Positions 17,151-28,159 of a stretch of DNA of 32,689 nucleotides are shown here, piece by piece. This DNA is from Xenorhabdus griffiniae (GTDB lineage Bacteria > Pseudomonadota > Gammaproteobacteria > Enterobacterales > Enterobacteriaceae), in assembly GCF_001028135.1 (NCBI RefSeq), contig NZ_LDNM01000126.1, forward strand, positions 1 to 32,689, written 5' to 3'. How positions within the stretch are numbered: the first letter of the stretch is position 1; each line of letters starts with the position of its first letter. The notes under the pieces are model-generated. The model was given only the letters and a program-made list of their open reading frames with translations. It did not search any database and was not told where the DNA came from. Both the position numbers and the translations under genes were made by a program.

Positions 17151-17198
17151 ATGATAAAGTTAGCCTTTTTTCGTTTCTTTTTTTACTTTAGCACCTGA
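17151..17198 (+). CDS. pheM: pheST leader peptide
   Basis: This 15-residue leader peptide, MIKLAFFRFFFYFST, contains six phenylalanines. Ribosome stalling here when charged tRNA-Phe is scarce switches the downstream RNA from terminator to antiterminator and so raises pheS and pheT expression. The C-terminal eight residues match E. coli PheM (FRFFFYFST); the N-terminus is one residue longer. A CAGGAGAAAG ribosome site lies upstream. It is too short for ordinary gene calling but is well supported by position, composition and the attenuator that follows. Confidence 0.93.
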   Translation: MIKLAFFRFFFYFST

Positions 17199-17269
17199 AA
17201 GCAGGGGGCTTCGCGCGTAAGAAAAGAAACGAAAAATAGCGCTTGAGCCTCCAGTGTGGAGGCTTTTTT
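17167..17269 (+). terminator. pheST attenuator with alternative hairpins
   Basis: Three pairings are visible. TTTTTCGTTTCTTTT (17167-17181, the Phe codons) pairs exactly with AAAAGAAACGAAAAA (17222-17236). GGGGGCT (17204-17210) can pair with AGCCTCC (17246-17252) as an antiterminator. AGCCTCCA (17246-17253) pairs with TGGAGGCT (17257-17264), followed by a T run (17264-17269), as the terminator. The last two exclude each other, which is the classical attenuation switch. Confidence 0.88.
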
Positions 17270-17308
17270 ATTTTTATGGCCTCATTAATTGATAACATGA
17301 GGACATAG

Positions 17309-18337
<1,029 letters not shown>

Positions 18338-18351
18338 GGCGGGTATATCTC

Positions 18352-20739
18352 ATGAAATTCAGTGAACTCTGGTTACGCGAGTGGGCAAACCCAGCCATTA
18401 ATAGTGAAGCATTGTCTGATCAAATCACCATGGCGGGTTTGGAAGTTGATGGTGTTGAAAAAGTGGCAGGTCAATTCCACGGTGTATTTGTTGGTGAAGT
18501 TGTTGAGTGTGGACAACATCCAAATGCAGATAAGTTACGTGTCACAAAAGTTAATGTCGGTGGTGAACGTCTGTTAGACATTGTCTGTGGCGCCCCGAAT
18601 TGTCGTCAAGGGCTGCGTGTTGCTGTTGCGACAGTGGGTGCTGTGCTGCCCGGTGATTTCAAAATTAAGCCAGCGAAATTGCGGGGCGAGCCGTCAGAAG
18701 GCATGCTGTGTTCATTTGCTGAACTCGGTATTGCTGATGATCAGGATGGCATTATTGAACTGCCAGCAGAAGCTCCAATAGGTGTTGATCTGCGTGATTA
18801 CATGAAATTGGACGATAATGCGATTGAAATCAGCATTACACCAAACCGTGCTGACTGCCTGAGTATCATGGGAGTTGCCCGTGACGTTGCGGTTATCAAT
18901 AAATTGCCCATGACAGAGCCGAAAATCGAAGCGGTTAAACCCACTACAGATGCAACATTCCCTATTCGTGTTGATGCGCCTGAAGCTTGTCCGCGCTATT
19001 TGGGGCGTGTGATCAAGAATGTGAACATCAAGGCAATCACCCCATTGTGGATGCGCGAAAAGCTGCGTCGTGGTGGTGTTCGTTCTATTGATCCGGTTGT
19101 TGACATTACCAACTATGTTTTACTCGAATTGGGCCAACCATTGCACGCGTTCGATTTAGAACGTTTGCATGGTTCAATTATTGTGCGTTTTGCAGAGCAA
19201 GGTGAAAAACTCACTCTGCTAGATGGTAATGAAGCCGAACTTTCTGCTGAAACACTCATTATTTCTGATGAAAAACAACCGGTTGCTATGGCAGGGATTT
19301 TCGGCGGGGAATATTCTGGTGTTAATGCAGAAACACAGCATATTATGCTAGAATGTGCATTCTTCGCACCACTGGCAATTACTGGCCGTGCTCGCCGTTA
19401 TGGTTTGCATACTGATGCTTCCCACCGTTTTGAACGTGGTGTTGATCCACAGCTCCAGCATAAAGCGATGGAATATGCTACTCAGTTGTTGATCGACATC
19501 TGTGGTGGAGAAGCTGGGGAACTCGTTGATGTTACTAGCGAATCTCACTTACCAAAACCAGCAACGATTACGCTTAATCGCCATAAATTGGATCGCTTGA
19601 TTGGTCATCATGTTGCAGATGAACAAGTAACCGATATCCTGACGCGTTTAGGTTGCAAGGTCACTGTCCAGAATGGAAGCTGGCAAGCGGTTGCCCCTGG
19701 CTGGCGTTTTGATATGCAAATCGAGGAAGATCTTGTTGAAGAGGTCGCCCGTATTTACGGTTATAACAACATTCCTGACGTTCCAGTGCGTGCAGATCTG
19801 ATTATGACTTCACATCGTGAAGCTGATTTGCCATTGAAACGGGTTAAAACCATGCTGGTGGACAGAGGTTATCAAGAAGCGATTACTTACAGTTTCGTTG
19901 ATCCTAAGATTCAGAAACATCTTCACCCGCAGGAAGAAGCGTTAATTTTGCCTAATCCAATTTCGGCGGATATGTCTGCAATGCGTCTGTCCTTGTTGAC
20001 AGGATTACTGACAACTGTCGCCTATAATCAGAACCGTCAGCAAAACCGTGTCCGCTTATTCGAAACAGGGTTGCGTTTTGTGCCGGATGAAAATGCGGAA
20101 CATGGCATCCGTCAGGAATTAATGCTTGGTGGTGTTATTGCGGGAAACCGTTTCGAAGAGCACTGGTCGATTGAAAAACAATCAGTTGATTTCTTTGATT
20201 TGAAGGGTGATTTAGAATCTGTTTTAGAACTGACAGGTAAACTATCTGGTATTTCCTTTAAGGCAGAAGAACATCCTGCTTTACATCCTGGGCAAAGCGC
20301 TGGGATTTATCTGGAAAATAATTACATTGGCTATATCGGTGTTGTTCATCCAGAACTGGAGCGTAAACTTGACTTAAACGGCCGTACCGTGGTATTCGAG
20401 TTATTATGGACTGGTCTGGTAGACCGCGTGATCCCTGAGATAAAGGAAGTTTCTCGCTTCCCATCTAACCGTCGTGATATCGCCATCGTTGTGCCTGAAA
20501 ATGTAGCCGCAGAAGATGTTCTGGCTGAATGTAAGAAAGTTGGCGTAAATCATATAGTTGGCATAAACTTATTTGACGTGTATTGTGGTAAAGGTGTCGC
20601 GGAAGGTTACAAGAGCCTTGCTATTAGCTTAATCTTGCAGGATACCATGCGTACACTGGAAGAAGAAGAAATTGCTGCGACCGTCAACACATGCGTTGCT
20701 GCACTAGAACAGCGATTCCAAGCATCCTTGAGGGACTGA
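18352..20739 (+). CDS. pheT: Phenylalanyl-tRNA synthetase beta subunit
   Basis: This subunit binds tRNA and edits Tyr-tRNA-Phe. The 795 residues match E. coli. A tRNA-binding OB-type domain lies at about 39-148 ([20 protein letters not shown]), with the B3/B4 editing region in the 200s-390s ([15 protein letters not shown]). The B5 domain follows ([14 protein letters not shown]), then the inactive synthetase-like core ([13 protein letters not shown]), and a C-terminal FDX-ACB domain from about 700 ([14 protein letters not shown]). GGCGGG upstream and the 14-bp gap from pheS show coupling. ihfA begins four bases after the stop. Confidence 0.98.
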   Translation: MKFSELWLREWANPAINSEALSDQITMAGLEVDGVEKVAGQFHGVFVGEVVECGQHPNADKLRVTKVNVGGERLLDIVCGAPNCRQGLRVAVATVGAVLPGDFKIKPAKLRGEPSEGMLCSFAELGIADDQDGIIELPAEAPIGVDLRDYMKLDDNAIEISITPNRADCLSIMGVARDVAVINKLPMTEPKIEAVKPTTDATFPIRVDAPEACPRYLGRVIKNVNIKAITPLWMREKLRRGGVRSIDPVVDITNYVLLELGQPLHAFDLERLHGSIIVRFAEQGEKLTLLDGNEAELSAETLIISDEKQPVAMAGIFGGEYSGVNAETQHIMLECAFFAPLAITGRARRYGLHTDASHRFERGVDPQLQHKAMEYATQLLIDICGGEAGELVDVTSESHLPKPATITLNRHKLDRLIGHHVADEQVTDILTRLGCKVTVQNGSWQAVAPGWRFDMQIEEDLVEEVARIYGYNNIPDVPVRADLIMTSHREADLPLKRVKTMLVDRGYQEAITYSFVDPKIQKHLHPQEEALILPNPISADMSAMRLSLLTGLLTTVAYNQNRQQNRVRLFETGLRFVPDENAEHGIRQELMLGGVIAGNRFEEHWSIEKQSVDFFDLKGDLESVLELTGKLSGISFKAEEHPALHPGQSAGIYLENNYIGYIGVVHPELERKLDLNGRTVVFELLWTGLVDRVIPEIKEVSRFPSNRRDIAIVVPENVAAEDVLAECKKVGVNHIVGINLFDVYCGKGVAEGYKSLAISLILQDTMRTLEEEEIAATVNTCVAALEQRFQASLRD

Positions 20740-20743
20740 ACTT

Positions 20744-21040
20744 ATGGCGCTTACTAAAGCTGAAATGTCAGAAAATCTGTTTGAGAAACTGGGTATTAGC
20801 AAGCGTGACGCTAAAGATCTGGTAGAAATATTCTTTGAAGAAGTTCGTCGTTCTTTGGAGAATGGGGAGCAAGTGAAATTATCTGGATTTGGCAACTTTG
20901 ATTTGCGAGACAAAAATCAACGTCCAGGCCGTAATCCAAAAACAGGTGAAGATATTCCGATTACGGCTCGCCGTGTTGTCACTTTTCGCCCTGGTCAAAA
21001 ACTGAAAAACAGAGTGGAAAAAGCGTTACCCAAAGAATAA
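20744..21040 (+). CDS. ihfA: Integration host factor alpha subunit
   Basis: This 98-residue nucleoid protein dimerises with IhfB and bends DNA sharply at specific sites, acting in recombination, replication and transcription. It shows the DNABII fold: N-terminal helices ([20 protein letters not shown]), the GFGNF element, and the arm with [14 protein letters not shown] that intercalates a conserved proline. It lies directly behind pheT and is partly co-transcribed with it, as in E. coli. A rho-independent terminator follows. Confidence 0.98.
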   Translation: MALTKAEMSENLFEKLGISKRDAKDLVEIFFEEVRRSLENGEQVKLSGFGNFDLRDKNQRPGRNPKTGEDIPITARRVVTFRPGQKLKNRVEKALPKE

Positions 21041-21049
21041 ATACATAAA

Positions 21050-21073
21050 AAGGCCGCATCTTGCGGTCTTTTT
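21050..21073 (+). terminator. Rho-independent terminator after ihfA
   Basis: AAGGCCGCA (21050-21058) pairs with TGCGGTCTT (21062-21070), one G-T pair included, around a 3-nt loop, and runs into T's to 21073. Confidence 0.88.
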
Positions 21074-21124
21074 CTTATCTTCTCTATTTCATTGTACCCA
21101 ATGAAAAGCGTACTTATTTTCTAA

Positions 21125-22132
21125 ATGGCCTCACAAATGCGCTCTGTTTATGAGTTGATCACCTATCAGAGAAAACGTAACCATCGAGTGATGGCGGTTT
21201 TGTCTGTTCTATTCGTTATTCTGTTTATCTTGTCATTATGTGCCGGTGAAATCTGGTTTTGGCCTGATCAATGGTTATCGGAGCCTGCCCGGTTATTTAT
21301 TTGGCAGTTGAGATTGCCCAGGGCGATTGCCGTTATGGTAGTTGGTGCAAGTTTAGCCCTGTCAGGAGCAATTATGCAGGCTCTGTTCGAAAACCCGTTA
21401 GCGGAGCCGGGATTGCTTGGGATCAGTAATGGTGCCGGTGTTGTCGTAGTAGGTTTAATACTGATTTTTCATGGTATTGCCCCATTGTGGTTATTAAGTG
21501 TGGGCGCAGTATTTGGGGCATTTTTCATGACCGCTATTTTGCTGGGATTTTCCAGAAAACATCAAGTGACCAATACCCGTCTGTTATTGATTGGGGTTGC
21601 TTTTGGGGTGGTCTTTGGTGCGTTGATGACATGGATGGTTTATTTCAGTACAAGTCTGGATCTCCGGCAATTGATGTATTGGATGATGGGAAGTTTCAGC
21701 GGTGTTGATTGGCGTCAAAAATGGCTGATTGTTGCATTGCTTCCTGCCATCTTATGGTTAAGCAGCAAAGGTAACATTTTGAATTACCTCTCTCTTGGGG
21801 AGTTACAGGCCCGGCAACTAGGAATTTCCCATCATCAATGGCGTAACGTATTTGTATCGGTCATTGGATTATTAGTTGGTTTGAGTGTTGCCCTTGCGGG
21901 CGCAATCAGTTTTATCGGTTTGGTTATTCCCCATATATTGAGATTGATTGGTTTGACCGATCATAAGGCATTACTTCCGGCCAGTGTATTGGCGGGAGGC
22001 AGTGGTTTACTGCTGGCAGATTTAATTTCCCGTCTGTCATTATCCCACGCAGAAGTGCCGATAGGCGTTGTCACCGTCACGTTAGGCTCCCCCATTTTTA
22101 TATGGCTGTTATTAAGAACACGTCACTATTAA
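21125..22132 (+). CDS. btuC: Vitamin B12 ABC transporter permease BtuC
   Basis: This inner-membrane permease imports cobalamin from the periplasmic binding protein BtuF, powered by BtuD. The 335-residue protein has about ten hydrophobic helices and FecCD-family signatures: [48 protein letters not shown] and the cytoplasmic coupling segment [11 protein letters not shown]. It ends [13 protein letters not shown]. No strong ribosome site precedes ATG 21125; a second in-frame ATG lies four codons later, so the start is uncertain by a few residues. Its neighbour is btuD, 51 bp on. The btuE gene found between them in E. coli is absent. Confidence 0.96.
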   Translation: MASQMRSVYELITYQRKRNHRVMAVLSVLFVILFILSLCAGEIWFWPDQWLSEPARLFIWQLRLPRAIAVMVVGASLALSGAIMQALFENPLAEPGLLGISNGAGVVVVGLILIFHGIAPLWLLSVGAVFGAFFMTAILLGFSRKHQVTNTRLLLIGVAFGVVFGALMTWMVYFSTSLDLRQLMYWMMGSFSGVDWRQKWLIVALLPAILWLSSKGNILNYLSLGELQARQLGISHHQWRNVFVSVIGLLVGLSVALAGAISFIGLVIPHILRLIGLTDHKALLPASVLAGGSGLLLADLISRLSLSHAEVPIGVVTVTLGSPIFIWLLLRTRHY

Positions 22133-22183
22133 AACATACCAAACTAACCTGCTAATGCAAGATAAGGAAATGAGGGTAACAAC

Positions 22184-22951
22184 ATGATCGGTCAGCCGAT
22201 TTTGGAATTGGATGATGTTACTGTTAACAACAGATTGAGTTCATTGTCTGAGTCTGTTACCGCGGGGCAACAGATTCATTTGGTGGGGCTTAATGGTTCA
22301 GGAAAAAGTACGCTGCTTGCAGCAATTGCGGGAGTTTTATCCTATAGCGGCACTATTTGTTTGCATGGTCGAAACTTGCAGGATTACCGCCAGCACGAAT
22401 TGTCAAAGCGTCGGGCCTGGTGCTCTCAATCTTCTTTTGTTCCTATCATGCCGGTTTTTCAGTATTTAGATATGTTCCGCCCTGAGTGTGCACCATTGGC
22501 TCAAAGTGAACATGTGTTGTATGCACTTTGCCAGCAAATGAAGCTTCTGCCATTGCTGACTTCATCAATTGGTCAACTCTCAGGCGGAGAGTGGCAGCGT
22601 GTCAGATTGGCGGGTACGTTTTTTCAGATATGGCCGGATCTGAATCCCGATGGGAGCTTACTCTTACTTGACGAGCCGACAAATAATCTTGATATCACCC
22701 AACAAGCCGTTTTAGATGAGTTAATAAAAAGATTCTGTGCATTGGGGGGAACGGTATTATTGAGTAGTCATGATCTTAACCACACGTATGAACAGGCAAC
22801 AGAGGTATGGCTGCTCTCGCATGGAAAATTGTTAGTATCGGGTATACCAGAGAATGTAATGACAGAACGAAATTTATCAGAAGTTTTTGAGGCAAATATT
22901 GGACATATCAGAAATGCCAGCTATAAATTATGGAGGGTTAACCACGTATAA
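22184..22951 (+). CDS. btuD: Vitamin B12 ABC transporter ATPase BtuD
   Basis: This is the ATP-hydrolysing subunit of the BtuCDF importer, at the cytoplasmic face. The 255 residues show Walker A GLNGSGKST (35-43), signature LSGGEWQR (132-139), Walker B LLLLDEP (159-165) with catalytic Glu164, the D-loop NNLD, and the switch histidine H196 in SSHDLNH. The length is close to E. coli BtuD. The start ATG follows a GAGG-type site. A 156-bp gap with a PhoP-type promoter separates it from the arn operon, so the two are independent units. Confidence 0.95.
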   Translation: MIGQPILELDDVTVNNRLSSLSESVTAGQQIHLVGLNGSGKSTLLAAIAGVLSYSGTICLHGRNLQDYRQHELSKRRAWCSQSSFVPIMPVFQYLDMFRPECAPLAQSEHVLYALCQQMKLLPLLTSSIGQLSGGEWQRVRLAGTFFQIWPDLNPDGSLLLLDEPTNNLDITQQAVLDELIKRFCALGGTVLLSSHDLNHTYEQATEVWLLSHGKLLVSGIPENVMTERNLSEVFEANIGHIRNASYKLWRVNHV

Positions 22952-23026
22952 TTTCTGTCAGTGAAATCCACCATAATCACTGCCTGCTATCTGTTTTTGG
23001 TGCCTGGTTGACCACAATTTGCTTTT

Positions 23027-23061
23027 TGTTTATGTTTCGTTCAAAAATCATCTCCTAGAAT
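23027..23061 (+). promoter_or_regulatory. Candidate PhoP box and promoter for the arn operon
   Basis: TGTTTA (23027-23032), five bases, then CGTTCA (23038-23043) resembles the PhoP direct repeat (G/T)GTTTA-N5-(G/T)GTTTA: a perfect first half and a 4-of-6 second half. Twelve bases after it is TAGAAT (23056-23061), a good -10. That is the usual distance in PhoP-activated promoters, where the box replaces the -35. The transcript would start about 40 bases before arnB. No convincing PmrA box is seen. The equivalent Photorhabdus operon (pbgPE) is known to be PhoP-dependent. Confidence 0.55.
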
Positions 23062-23107
23062 CGATTGATTATAAAACAATTTGGGATAGACAAGGCACAA
23101 GGCGGTT

Positions 23108-24253
23108 ATGGATAATTTTTTGCCATTTTCTCGTCCTGCAATTGGCGGCGAAGAGATAGAAGCGATAGAGAAAGTTTTACACTCAGGTTGGATTACTACA
23201 GGCCCACAAAACCATCAGTTAGAGCAAGATTTTTCTCTCATGTTTGGCTGCAAACATGCAATTGCTCTGTGTTCTGCGACGGCGGGAATGCATTTGGCTT
23301 TGCTGGCTCTCGGCATAGGCCCAGGTGATGAAGTCATTACGCCTTCCCAAACCTGGGTTTCCACTATCAATATGATTTGTTTGCTGGGCGCTGAACCTGT
23401 CATGGTTGATGTTGACCGTGATACATTAATGGTCAGCGCAGAAACCATCAAAAAAGCGATTACCCCCAAAACCAAAGCAATTATTCCCGTCCATTATGCG
23501 GGAGCGCCTTGTGACCTTGACGCTCTCCGCGCTGTAGCTCAAAAAGCGAGTATTCCCCTGATTGAAGATGCCGCCCATGCTGTCGGCACCCGTTATAAAA
23601 ATGAATGGGTCGGAGAGCGGGGTACTGCAATCTTTTCTTTCCATGCGATTAAAAACATGACCTGCGCTGAAGGTGGCATGTTGGTCACAGATGATGATGA
23701 ACTTGCCCAACGGATCCGTTGCTTAAAATTTCATGGTTTAGCTGTTGACGCTTTTGACAGACAAATTCAGGGCAGGAAACCTCAGGCGGAAGTGATTGAG
23801 CCGGGTTTTAAATACAACCTATCGGATATTCATGCAGCGATGGCAGTTGTGCAACTGGGCAAACTGACATCAATGAATGCACGTCGTCGGGAGTTGGTGG
23901 CTCGCTATTTTGCCGCTCTTATCAACTCACCATTACAAATGCTGAAAGTTCCCGAATATGCGCATTTGCATTCTCATCATCTTTTTATGGTACGTGTTGA
24001 CAAAGATCTCTGTGGCATTGACCGCGATACTTTTATGGCACGACTAAAGGATAGAAATATTGGCACAGGTTTGCATTTCAGAGCTGCGCATACACAAAAA
24101 TATTATCGTGAGCGTTATCCACAACTCTCCCTGCCTGTATCTGAGTGGAATTCATCAACACTGTGTTCATTACCTCTTTTTCCAGATATGAGCAATGACG
24201 ATGTAGATCGTGTCGTGAATGTGATAACTGAAATTCTTTCGGAGCATAAGTAA
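23108..24253 (+). CDS. arnB: UDP-4-amino-4-deoxy-L-arabinose aminotransferase
   Basis: This PLP enzyme transfers the amino group of glutamate to UDP-4-keto-arabinose, giving UDP-L-Ara4N in the cytoplasm. The 381 residues belong to the DegT/DnrJ/EryC1 family. PLP-site features are visible: [10 protein letters not shown], the aspartate segment [10 protein letters not shown], and the Schiff-base lysine K182 in [15 protein letters not shown]. It is the first gene of a seven-gene operon. arnC begins with the base immediately after its stop. AAGGCGG lies just before the ATG. Confidence 0.97.
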   Translation: MDNFLPFSRPAIGGEEIEAIEKVLHSGWITTGPQNHQLEQDFSLMFGCKHAIALCSATAGMHLALLALGIGPGDEVITPSQTWVSTINMICLLGAEPVMVDVDRDTLMVSAETIKKAITPKTKAIIPVHYAGAPCDLDALRAVAQKASIPLIEDAAHAVGTRYKNEWVGERGTAIFSFHAIKNMTCAEGGMLVTDDDELAQRIRCLKFHGLAVDAFDRQIQGRKPQAEVIEPGFKYNLSDIHAAMAVVQLGKLTSMNARRRELVARYFAALINSPLQMLKVPEYAHLHSHHLFMVRVDKDLCGIDRDTFMARLKDRNIGTGLHFRAAHTQKYYRERYPQLSLPVSEWNSSTLCSLPLFPDMSNDDVDRVVNVITEILSEHK

Positions 24254-25231
24254 GTGACATTTGAGAAGATCAAAAAAGTTTCAGTCGTTATTCCTGTTTA
24301 TAACGAAGAAGAAAGTTTACCCCAGTTATTGGAAAGAACGCTCGCAGCGTGCCAAAAATTAGAACAGAAATACGAATTAATCCTGGTCGATGATGGTAGC
24401 CATGATAGTTCTGTCGAGATCTTAACTCAGACGGCTGAATCTCCAGAAAATCATGTGATTGCGATTTTGCTTAACCGTAATTATGGGCAACATTCAGCCA
24501 TTATGGCCGGTTTCCATCAAGCTGACGGTGATCTGATTATTACACTTGATGCTGATTTGCAAAACCCGCCAGAAGAAATTCCTCGTTTAGTTAAAACGGC
24601 GGAAGAGGGATATGACGTCGTGGGTACACGTCGTCTTCATCGGCAGGACTCTTGGTTCCGTAAAACCGCTTCTAAAATAATCAATGCGATGATAACTAAG
24701 GCGACGGGGCGTTCAATGGGAGATTATGGTTGCATGTTACGCGCCTATCGACGTCATATTGTACAAGCAATGCTTCAATGCCATGAACGCAGCACGTTTA
24801 TTCCCATCCTTGCTAACACCTTTGCCCGCAGAACAATAGAAATTGACGTCGCCCATGCAGAGCGTGAGTTTGGGGATTCTAAGTACAATTTTATGAAACT
24901 GATAAACCTGATGTATGACCTTCTGACGTGCTTAACCACTGCACCATTGCGGCTACTGAGTGTCGCGGGAAGTATCATTGCCATAACAGGTTTCTTGTTG
25001 GCGGTATTATTGATTGTTCTACGCCTTATATTTGGCTCAATGTGGGCTGCTGAAGGGGTGTTTACCCTGTTTGCTATTCTTTTCATGTTCCTTGGTGCAC
25101 AGTTCGTCGCCATGGGACTGTTGGGTGAATACATTGGTCGAATATATAACGATGTTCGTGCTCGCCCGCGCTATTTTATTCAAAAAGTGGTCGGAGTTAA
25201 GAAGACTAACGACAATCAGGAAGAAAGCTAA
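24254..25231 (+). CDS. arnC: Undecaprenyl-phosphate Ara4FN transferase
   Basis: This inner-membrane GT2 glycosyltransferase moves 4-deoxy-4-formamido-L-arabinose from UDP to undecaprenyl phosphate. The 325 residues (E. coli 322) begin with GTG at 24254, directly after the arnB stop; GGAG nine bases earlier serves as ribosome site. The GT-A domain has [20 protein letters not shown] (about 44-53) and [11 protein letters not shown] (about 98-108). Two C-terminal membrane segments lie at about 229-262 and 270-295. Its stop and the arnA start overlap as TAATG. Confidence 0.97.
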   Translation: MTFEKIKKVSVVIPVYNEEESLPQLLERTLAACQKLEQKYELILVDDGSHDSSVEILTQTAESPENHVIAILLNRNYGQHSAIMAGFHQADGDLIITLDADLQNPPEEIPRLVKTAEEGYDVVGTRRLHRQDSWFRKTASKIINAMITKATGRSMGDYGCMLRAYRRHIVQAMLQCHERSTFIPILANTFARRTIEIDVAHAEREFGDSKYNFMKLINLMYDLLTCLTTAPLRLLSVAGSIIAITGFLLAVLLIVLRLIFGSMWAAEGVFTLFAILFMFLGAQFVAMGLLGEYIGRIYNDVRARPRYFIQKVVGVKKTNDNQEES

Positions 25232-27216
25232 TGAAAGCAGTTATTTTTGCCTATCACGATATTGGTTGTGTCGGACTTAATGCATTAGTTAAAGCGGGTT
25301 TTGATGTTCAGGCCGTATTCACTCACACTGATAATCCAAATGAAAATCACTTTTTCTCTTCTGTTGCCCGTACCGGGGCTGATTTGGGTTTACCCGTGTT
25401 TGCGCCAGAAAATGTGAATCACCCACTTTGGGTTGAACGCATTCGAGAGATGCAACCAGATGTTATTTTCTCTTTTTACTATCGCAACCTGCTTAACCAG
25501 GAAATTCTGTTACTGGCTGAAAAAGGGGCATTTAACCTTCATGGCTCCTTGTTGCCGAAATATCGTGGCCGTGCTCCCGTTAACTGGGTAGTACTCAATG
25601 GAGAGACTGAAACCGGTGTAACATTACATAAAATGCTGGAGAAGCCGGATGCGGGAGATATTATCGCGCAACAGGCTGTACAGATTGATGAAAATGATAC
25701 TTCCTTGATAATTCATGGAAAAATACGTGAAGCGGCCGTTGAATTATTGGATAGTATTCTGCCTCAAATAAAATCCGGTCATTATCCATCAATTCCACAG
25801 GATGAAAGTCAGGCTACTTATTTTGGCCGTCGCACCGCTGAAGATGGTGAAATAGTATGGAACAAGTCTGCCAAAGAGATTAATAACTTAGTTAGGGCAG
25901 TGACAGAACCCTACCCGGGGGCATTTACTTTTCTCGGTGAACGTAAGATGACGATTTGGCGTTCACGGCCGCTTAATCAGTCCCACGGAAAACGCCCAGG
26001 AACCGTAATATCGACTGATCCCTTTGTGATTGCTTGCGGTGAAGGTACGCTGGAAATTATTAGCGGGCAAGGAGAGTCAGGGCTTTATGTTCAGGGTAAT
26101 CGATTAGCTCTTGAAATGGGCGTAGTGGCTGGGGTTTATGTTGGCTCTAAAGCAACAGCGCAAATCAGTCGTCGTAAGCGCGTACTCATTTTAGGCGTCA
26201 ATGGGTTCATTGGTAATCATCTGACTGAACGCTTGTTGAGTGATGGCAATTATGACATTTACGGGATGGATATTGGCTCTTCGGCGATTGAGCGATTTAT
26301 TGGTAATCCTCGCTTTCACTTTATTGAAGGTGATATCAGCATTCATACTGAATGGATTGAATATCACATCAAAAAATGTGATGTCATCCTGCCATTAGTG
26401 GCAATCGCAACGCCGATTGAATATACCCGTAATCCGTTGCGAGTCTTTGAACTGGATTTTGAAGAGAACCTTAAAATTGTCCGATATTGTGTTAAATACA
26501 ATAAACGGATTATTTTCCCATCCACATCCGAAGTTTATGGTATGTGTGATGATAAAGAATTTGATGAAGATACTTCGCGTCTGATTGTTGGGCCTATTAA
26601 TAAACAGCGTTGGATCTATTCAGTTTCAAAACAACTACTTGATCGAGTTATTTGGGCATATGGCACACAACAGGGCCTGAAATTTACCTTATTCCGTCCA
26701 TTTAACTGGATGGGACCAAGACTGGATAACTTAAACTCAGCGCGCATTGGTAGTTCAAGAGCAATTACCCAATTGATTTTGAACCTGGTGGAAGGCTCGC
26801 CAATTAAACTGGTGGATGGGGGAGAACAAAAACGCTGTTTCACTGATATCCATGATGGTATCGAAGCCCTGTTTAGGATCATTGAAAACCGTGGCGGGCT
26901 ATGTGATAGCCAAATAATCAATATCGGTAATCCAATAAATGAAGCGAGCATTCGCCAGTTGGCTGAAATGTTATTAGACAGCTTCGAAAAACATGATTTG
27001 CGAGGCCACTTTCCCCCATTTGCAGGGTTTAAGAAGATCGAAAGCAGCAGCTATTATGGACGAGGCTATCAGGATGTCGCGCACCGTAAACCCAGTATTA
27101 AAAATGCAGCGCGTCTGTTAGGTTGGAAACCTACTATTGATATGCAGCAAACTATTGATGAAACATTGGATTTCTTTCTGCGTGGAGCAGTTGAAGAATC
27201 CAAAGGGAAACACTAA
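25231..27216 (+). CDS. arnA: Bifunctional UDP-glucuronate decarboxylase / UDP-Ara4N formyltransferase
   Basis: Two enzymes in one 661-residue chain (E. coli 660). The N-terminal half (1-305) formylates UDP-L-Ara4N with 10-formyl-THF; its catalytic N102, H104 (FNLHGSLLP) and D140 are all present. The C-terminal half (about 315-661) is the NAD-dependent oxidative decarboxylase of UDP-glucuronate. It has the Rossmann motif GVNGFIG (322-328), S433 and E434 (STSEVYG), Y463-x3-K467 and R619 (GYQDVAHRK). All residues fall at E. coli numbering, so both activities should be intact. It overlaps arnC by one base. Confidence 0.97.
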   Translation: MKAVIFAYHDIGCVGLNALVKAGFDVQAVFTHTDNPNENHFFSSVARTGADLGLPVFAPENVNHPLWVERIREMQPDVIFSFYYRNLLNQEILLLAEKGAFNLHGSLLPKYRGRAPVNWVVLNGETETGVTLHKMLEKPDAGDIIAQQAVQIDENDTSLIIHGKIREAAVELLDSILPQIKSGHYPSIPQDESQATYFGRRTAEDGEIVWNKSAKEINNLVRAVTEPYPGAFTFLGERKMTIWRSRPLNQSHGKRPGTVISTDPFVIACGEGTLEIISGQGESGLYVQGNRLALEMGVVAGVYVGSKATAQISRRKRVLILGVNGFIGNHLTERLLSDGNYDIYGMDIGSSAIERFIGNPRFHFIEGDISIHTEWIEYHIKKCDVILPLVAIATPIEYTRNPLRVFELDFEENLKIVRYCVKYNKRIIFPSTSEVYGMCDDKEFDEDTSRLIVGPINKQRWIYSVSKQLLDRVIWAYGTQQGLKFTLFRPFNWMGPRLDNLNSARIGSSRAITQLILNLVEGSPIKLVDGGEQKRCFTDIHDGIEALFRIIENRGGLCDSQIINIGNPINEASIRQLAEMLLDSFEKHDLRGHFPPFAGFKKIESSSYYGRGYQDVAHRKPSIKNAARLLGWKPTIDMQQTIDETLDFFLRGAVEESKGKH

Positions 27217-27253
27217 AAGTCAATGGGAAGAGGAAAAGAGCGGAAATAGCGTA

Positions 27254-28159
27254 ATGAAAAAAGTGGGTTTGAGAATTGATGTGGACACTTATCAAGGCAC
27301 TAAGGAAGGTGTACCACGGTTGCTTGAAATTTTACAAAAGCACCATATTCAAGCCAGCTTTTTCTTCAGTGTTGGCCCGGACAATATGGGGCGTCATTTA
27401 TGGCGCCTGTTGCGCCCGAAGTTTCTCTGGAAGATGCTGAGATCAAATGCGGTGTCTCTTTATGGCCTGGATATTTTATTGGCGGGTACAGCCTGGCCGG
27501 GGAAAAAAATCGCAAAAGATTTAGGGCATTTGATGAAGCAAACAATGGATGCAGGCCATGAAGTTGGTTTACATGCATGGGATCATCAAGGTTGGCAGGC
27601 AAAAGCAGGGCGTTGGTCGGAGAATGAATTAACAGAACAAGTGAAGTTAGGTATTGAGGCGTTGGAAAAGGCAACAGGAAAAGCCGTGACATGTTCAGCT
27701 GTCGCGGGTTGGCGAGCCGATGAACGTGTGCTGGCTGTTAAACAATATTTTGGCTTTAATTACAACAGTGATTGCCGTGGAACACATCCATTCAGGCCAC
27801 TTTTGCCCGATGGCAACTTGGGAACCGTACAAATTCCTGTCACATTACCTACCTATGATGAAGTTGTTGGAACACAAGTCAGCGATGCAGATTTTAATCA
27901 CTTTATCCTTGACGCGATTAAAAATGATCATGGGGTTCCTGTTTATACGATCCATACCGAAGTTGAAGGGATGTCGAAATCTTCACAATTTGAGACATTG
28001 CTGGACATGCTTCATCAACGCGATATTCAGTTCTGTAAATTAAGCCATCTGTTACCAGAAAATAGGGATACACTCCCTGTTGGAAAAATTGTTCGTTCGG
28101 ATTTTCCTGGTCGTGAAGGTTGGTTAGGTTGCCAACAAGAGGTAAACATAAGATGTTGA
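27254..28159 (+). CDS. arnD: Ara4FN-undecaprenyl-phosphate deformylase
   Basis: It removes the formyl group from lipid-linked Ara4FN at the cytoplasmic face, making the donor ready for flipping. The 301-residue polysaccharide-deacetylase-type protein begins [16 protein letters not shown] and ends [15 protein letters not shown]. Likely catalytic and metal residues are D9 and D11 near the start and H107/D110/H111 in LHAWDHQGW. The frame stays open upstream to 27137 inside arnA, but homology begins at 27254, so I use that ATG. This leaves a 37-bp gap after arnA, the only real gap between arn genes here. Its end overlaps arnT by seven bases. Confidence 0.95.
   Translation: MKKVGLRIDVDTYQGTKEGVPRLLEILQKHHIQASFFFSVGPDNMGRHLWRLLRPKFLWKMLRSNAVSLYGLDILLAGTAWPGKKIAKDLGHLMKQTMDAGHEVGLHAWDHQGWQAKAGRWSENELTEQVKLGIEALEKATGKAVTCSAVAGWRADERVLAVKQYFGFNYNSDCRGTHPFRPLLPDGNLGTVQIPVTLPTYDEVVGTQVSDADFNHFILDAIKNDHGVPVYTIHTEVEGMSKSSQFETLLDMLHQRDIQFCKLSHLLPENRDTLPVGKIVRSDFPGREGWLGCQQEVNIRC

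Noticed and set aside
27137-27253. A longer N-terminus for ArnD
   Set aside because: The extra 39 residues overlap the arnA 3' end and have no family match. Homology begins at MKKVGLRID.
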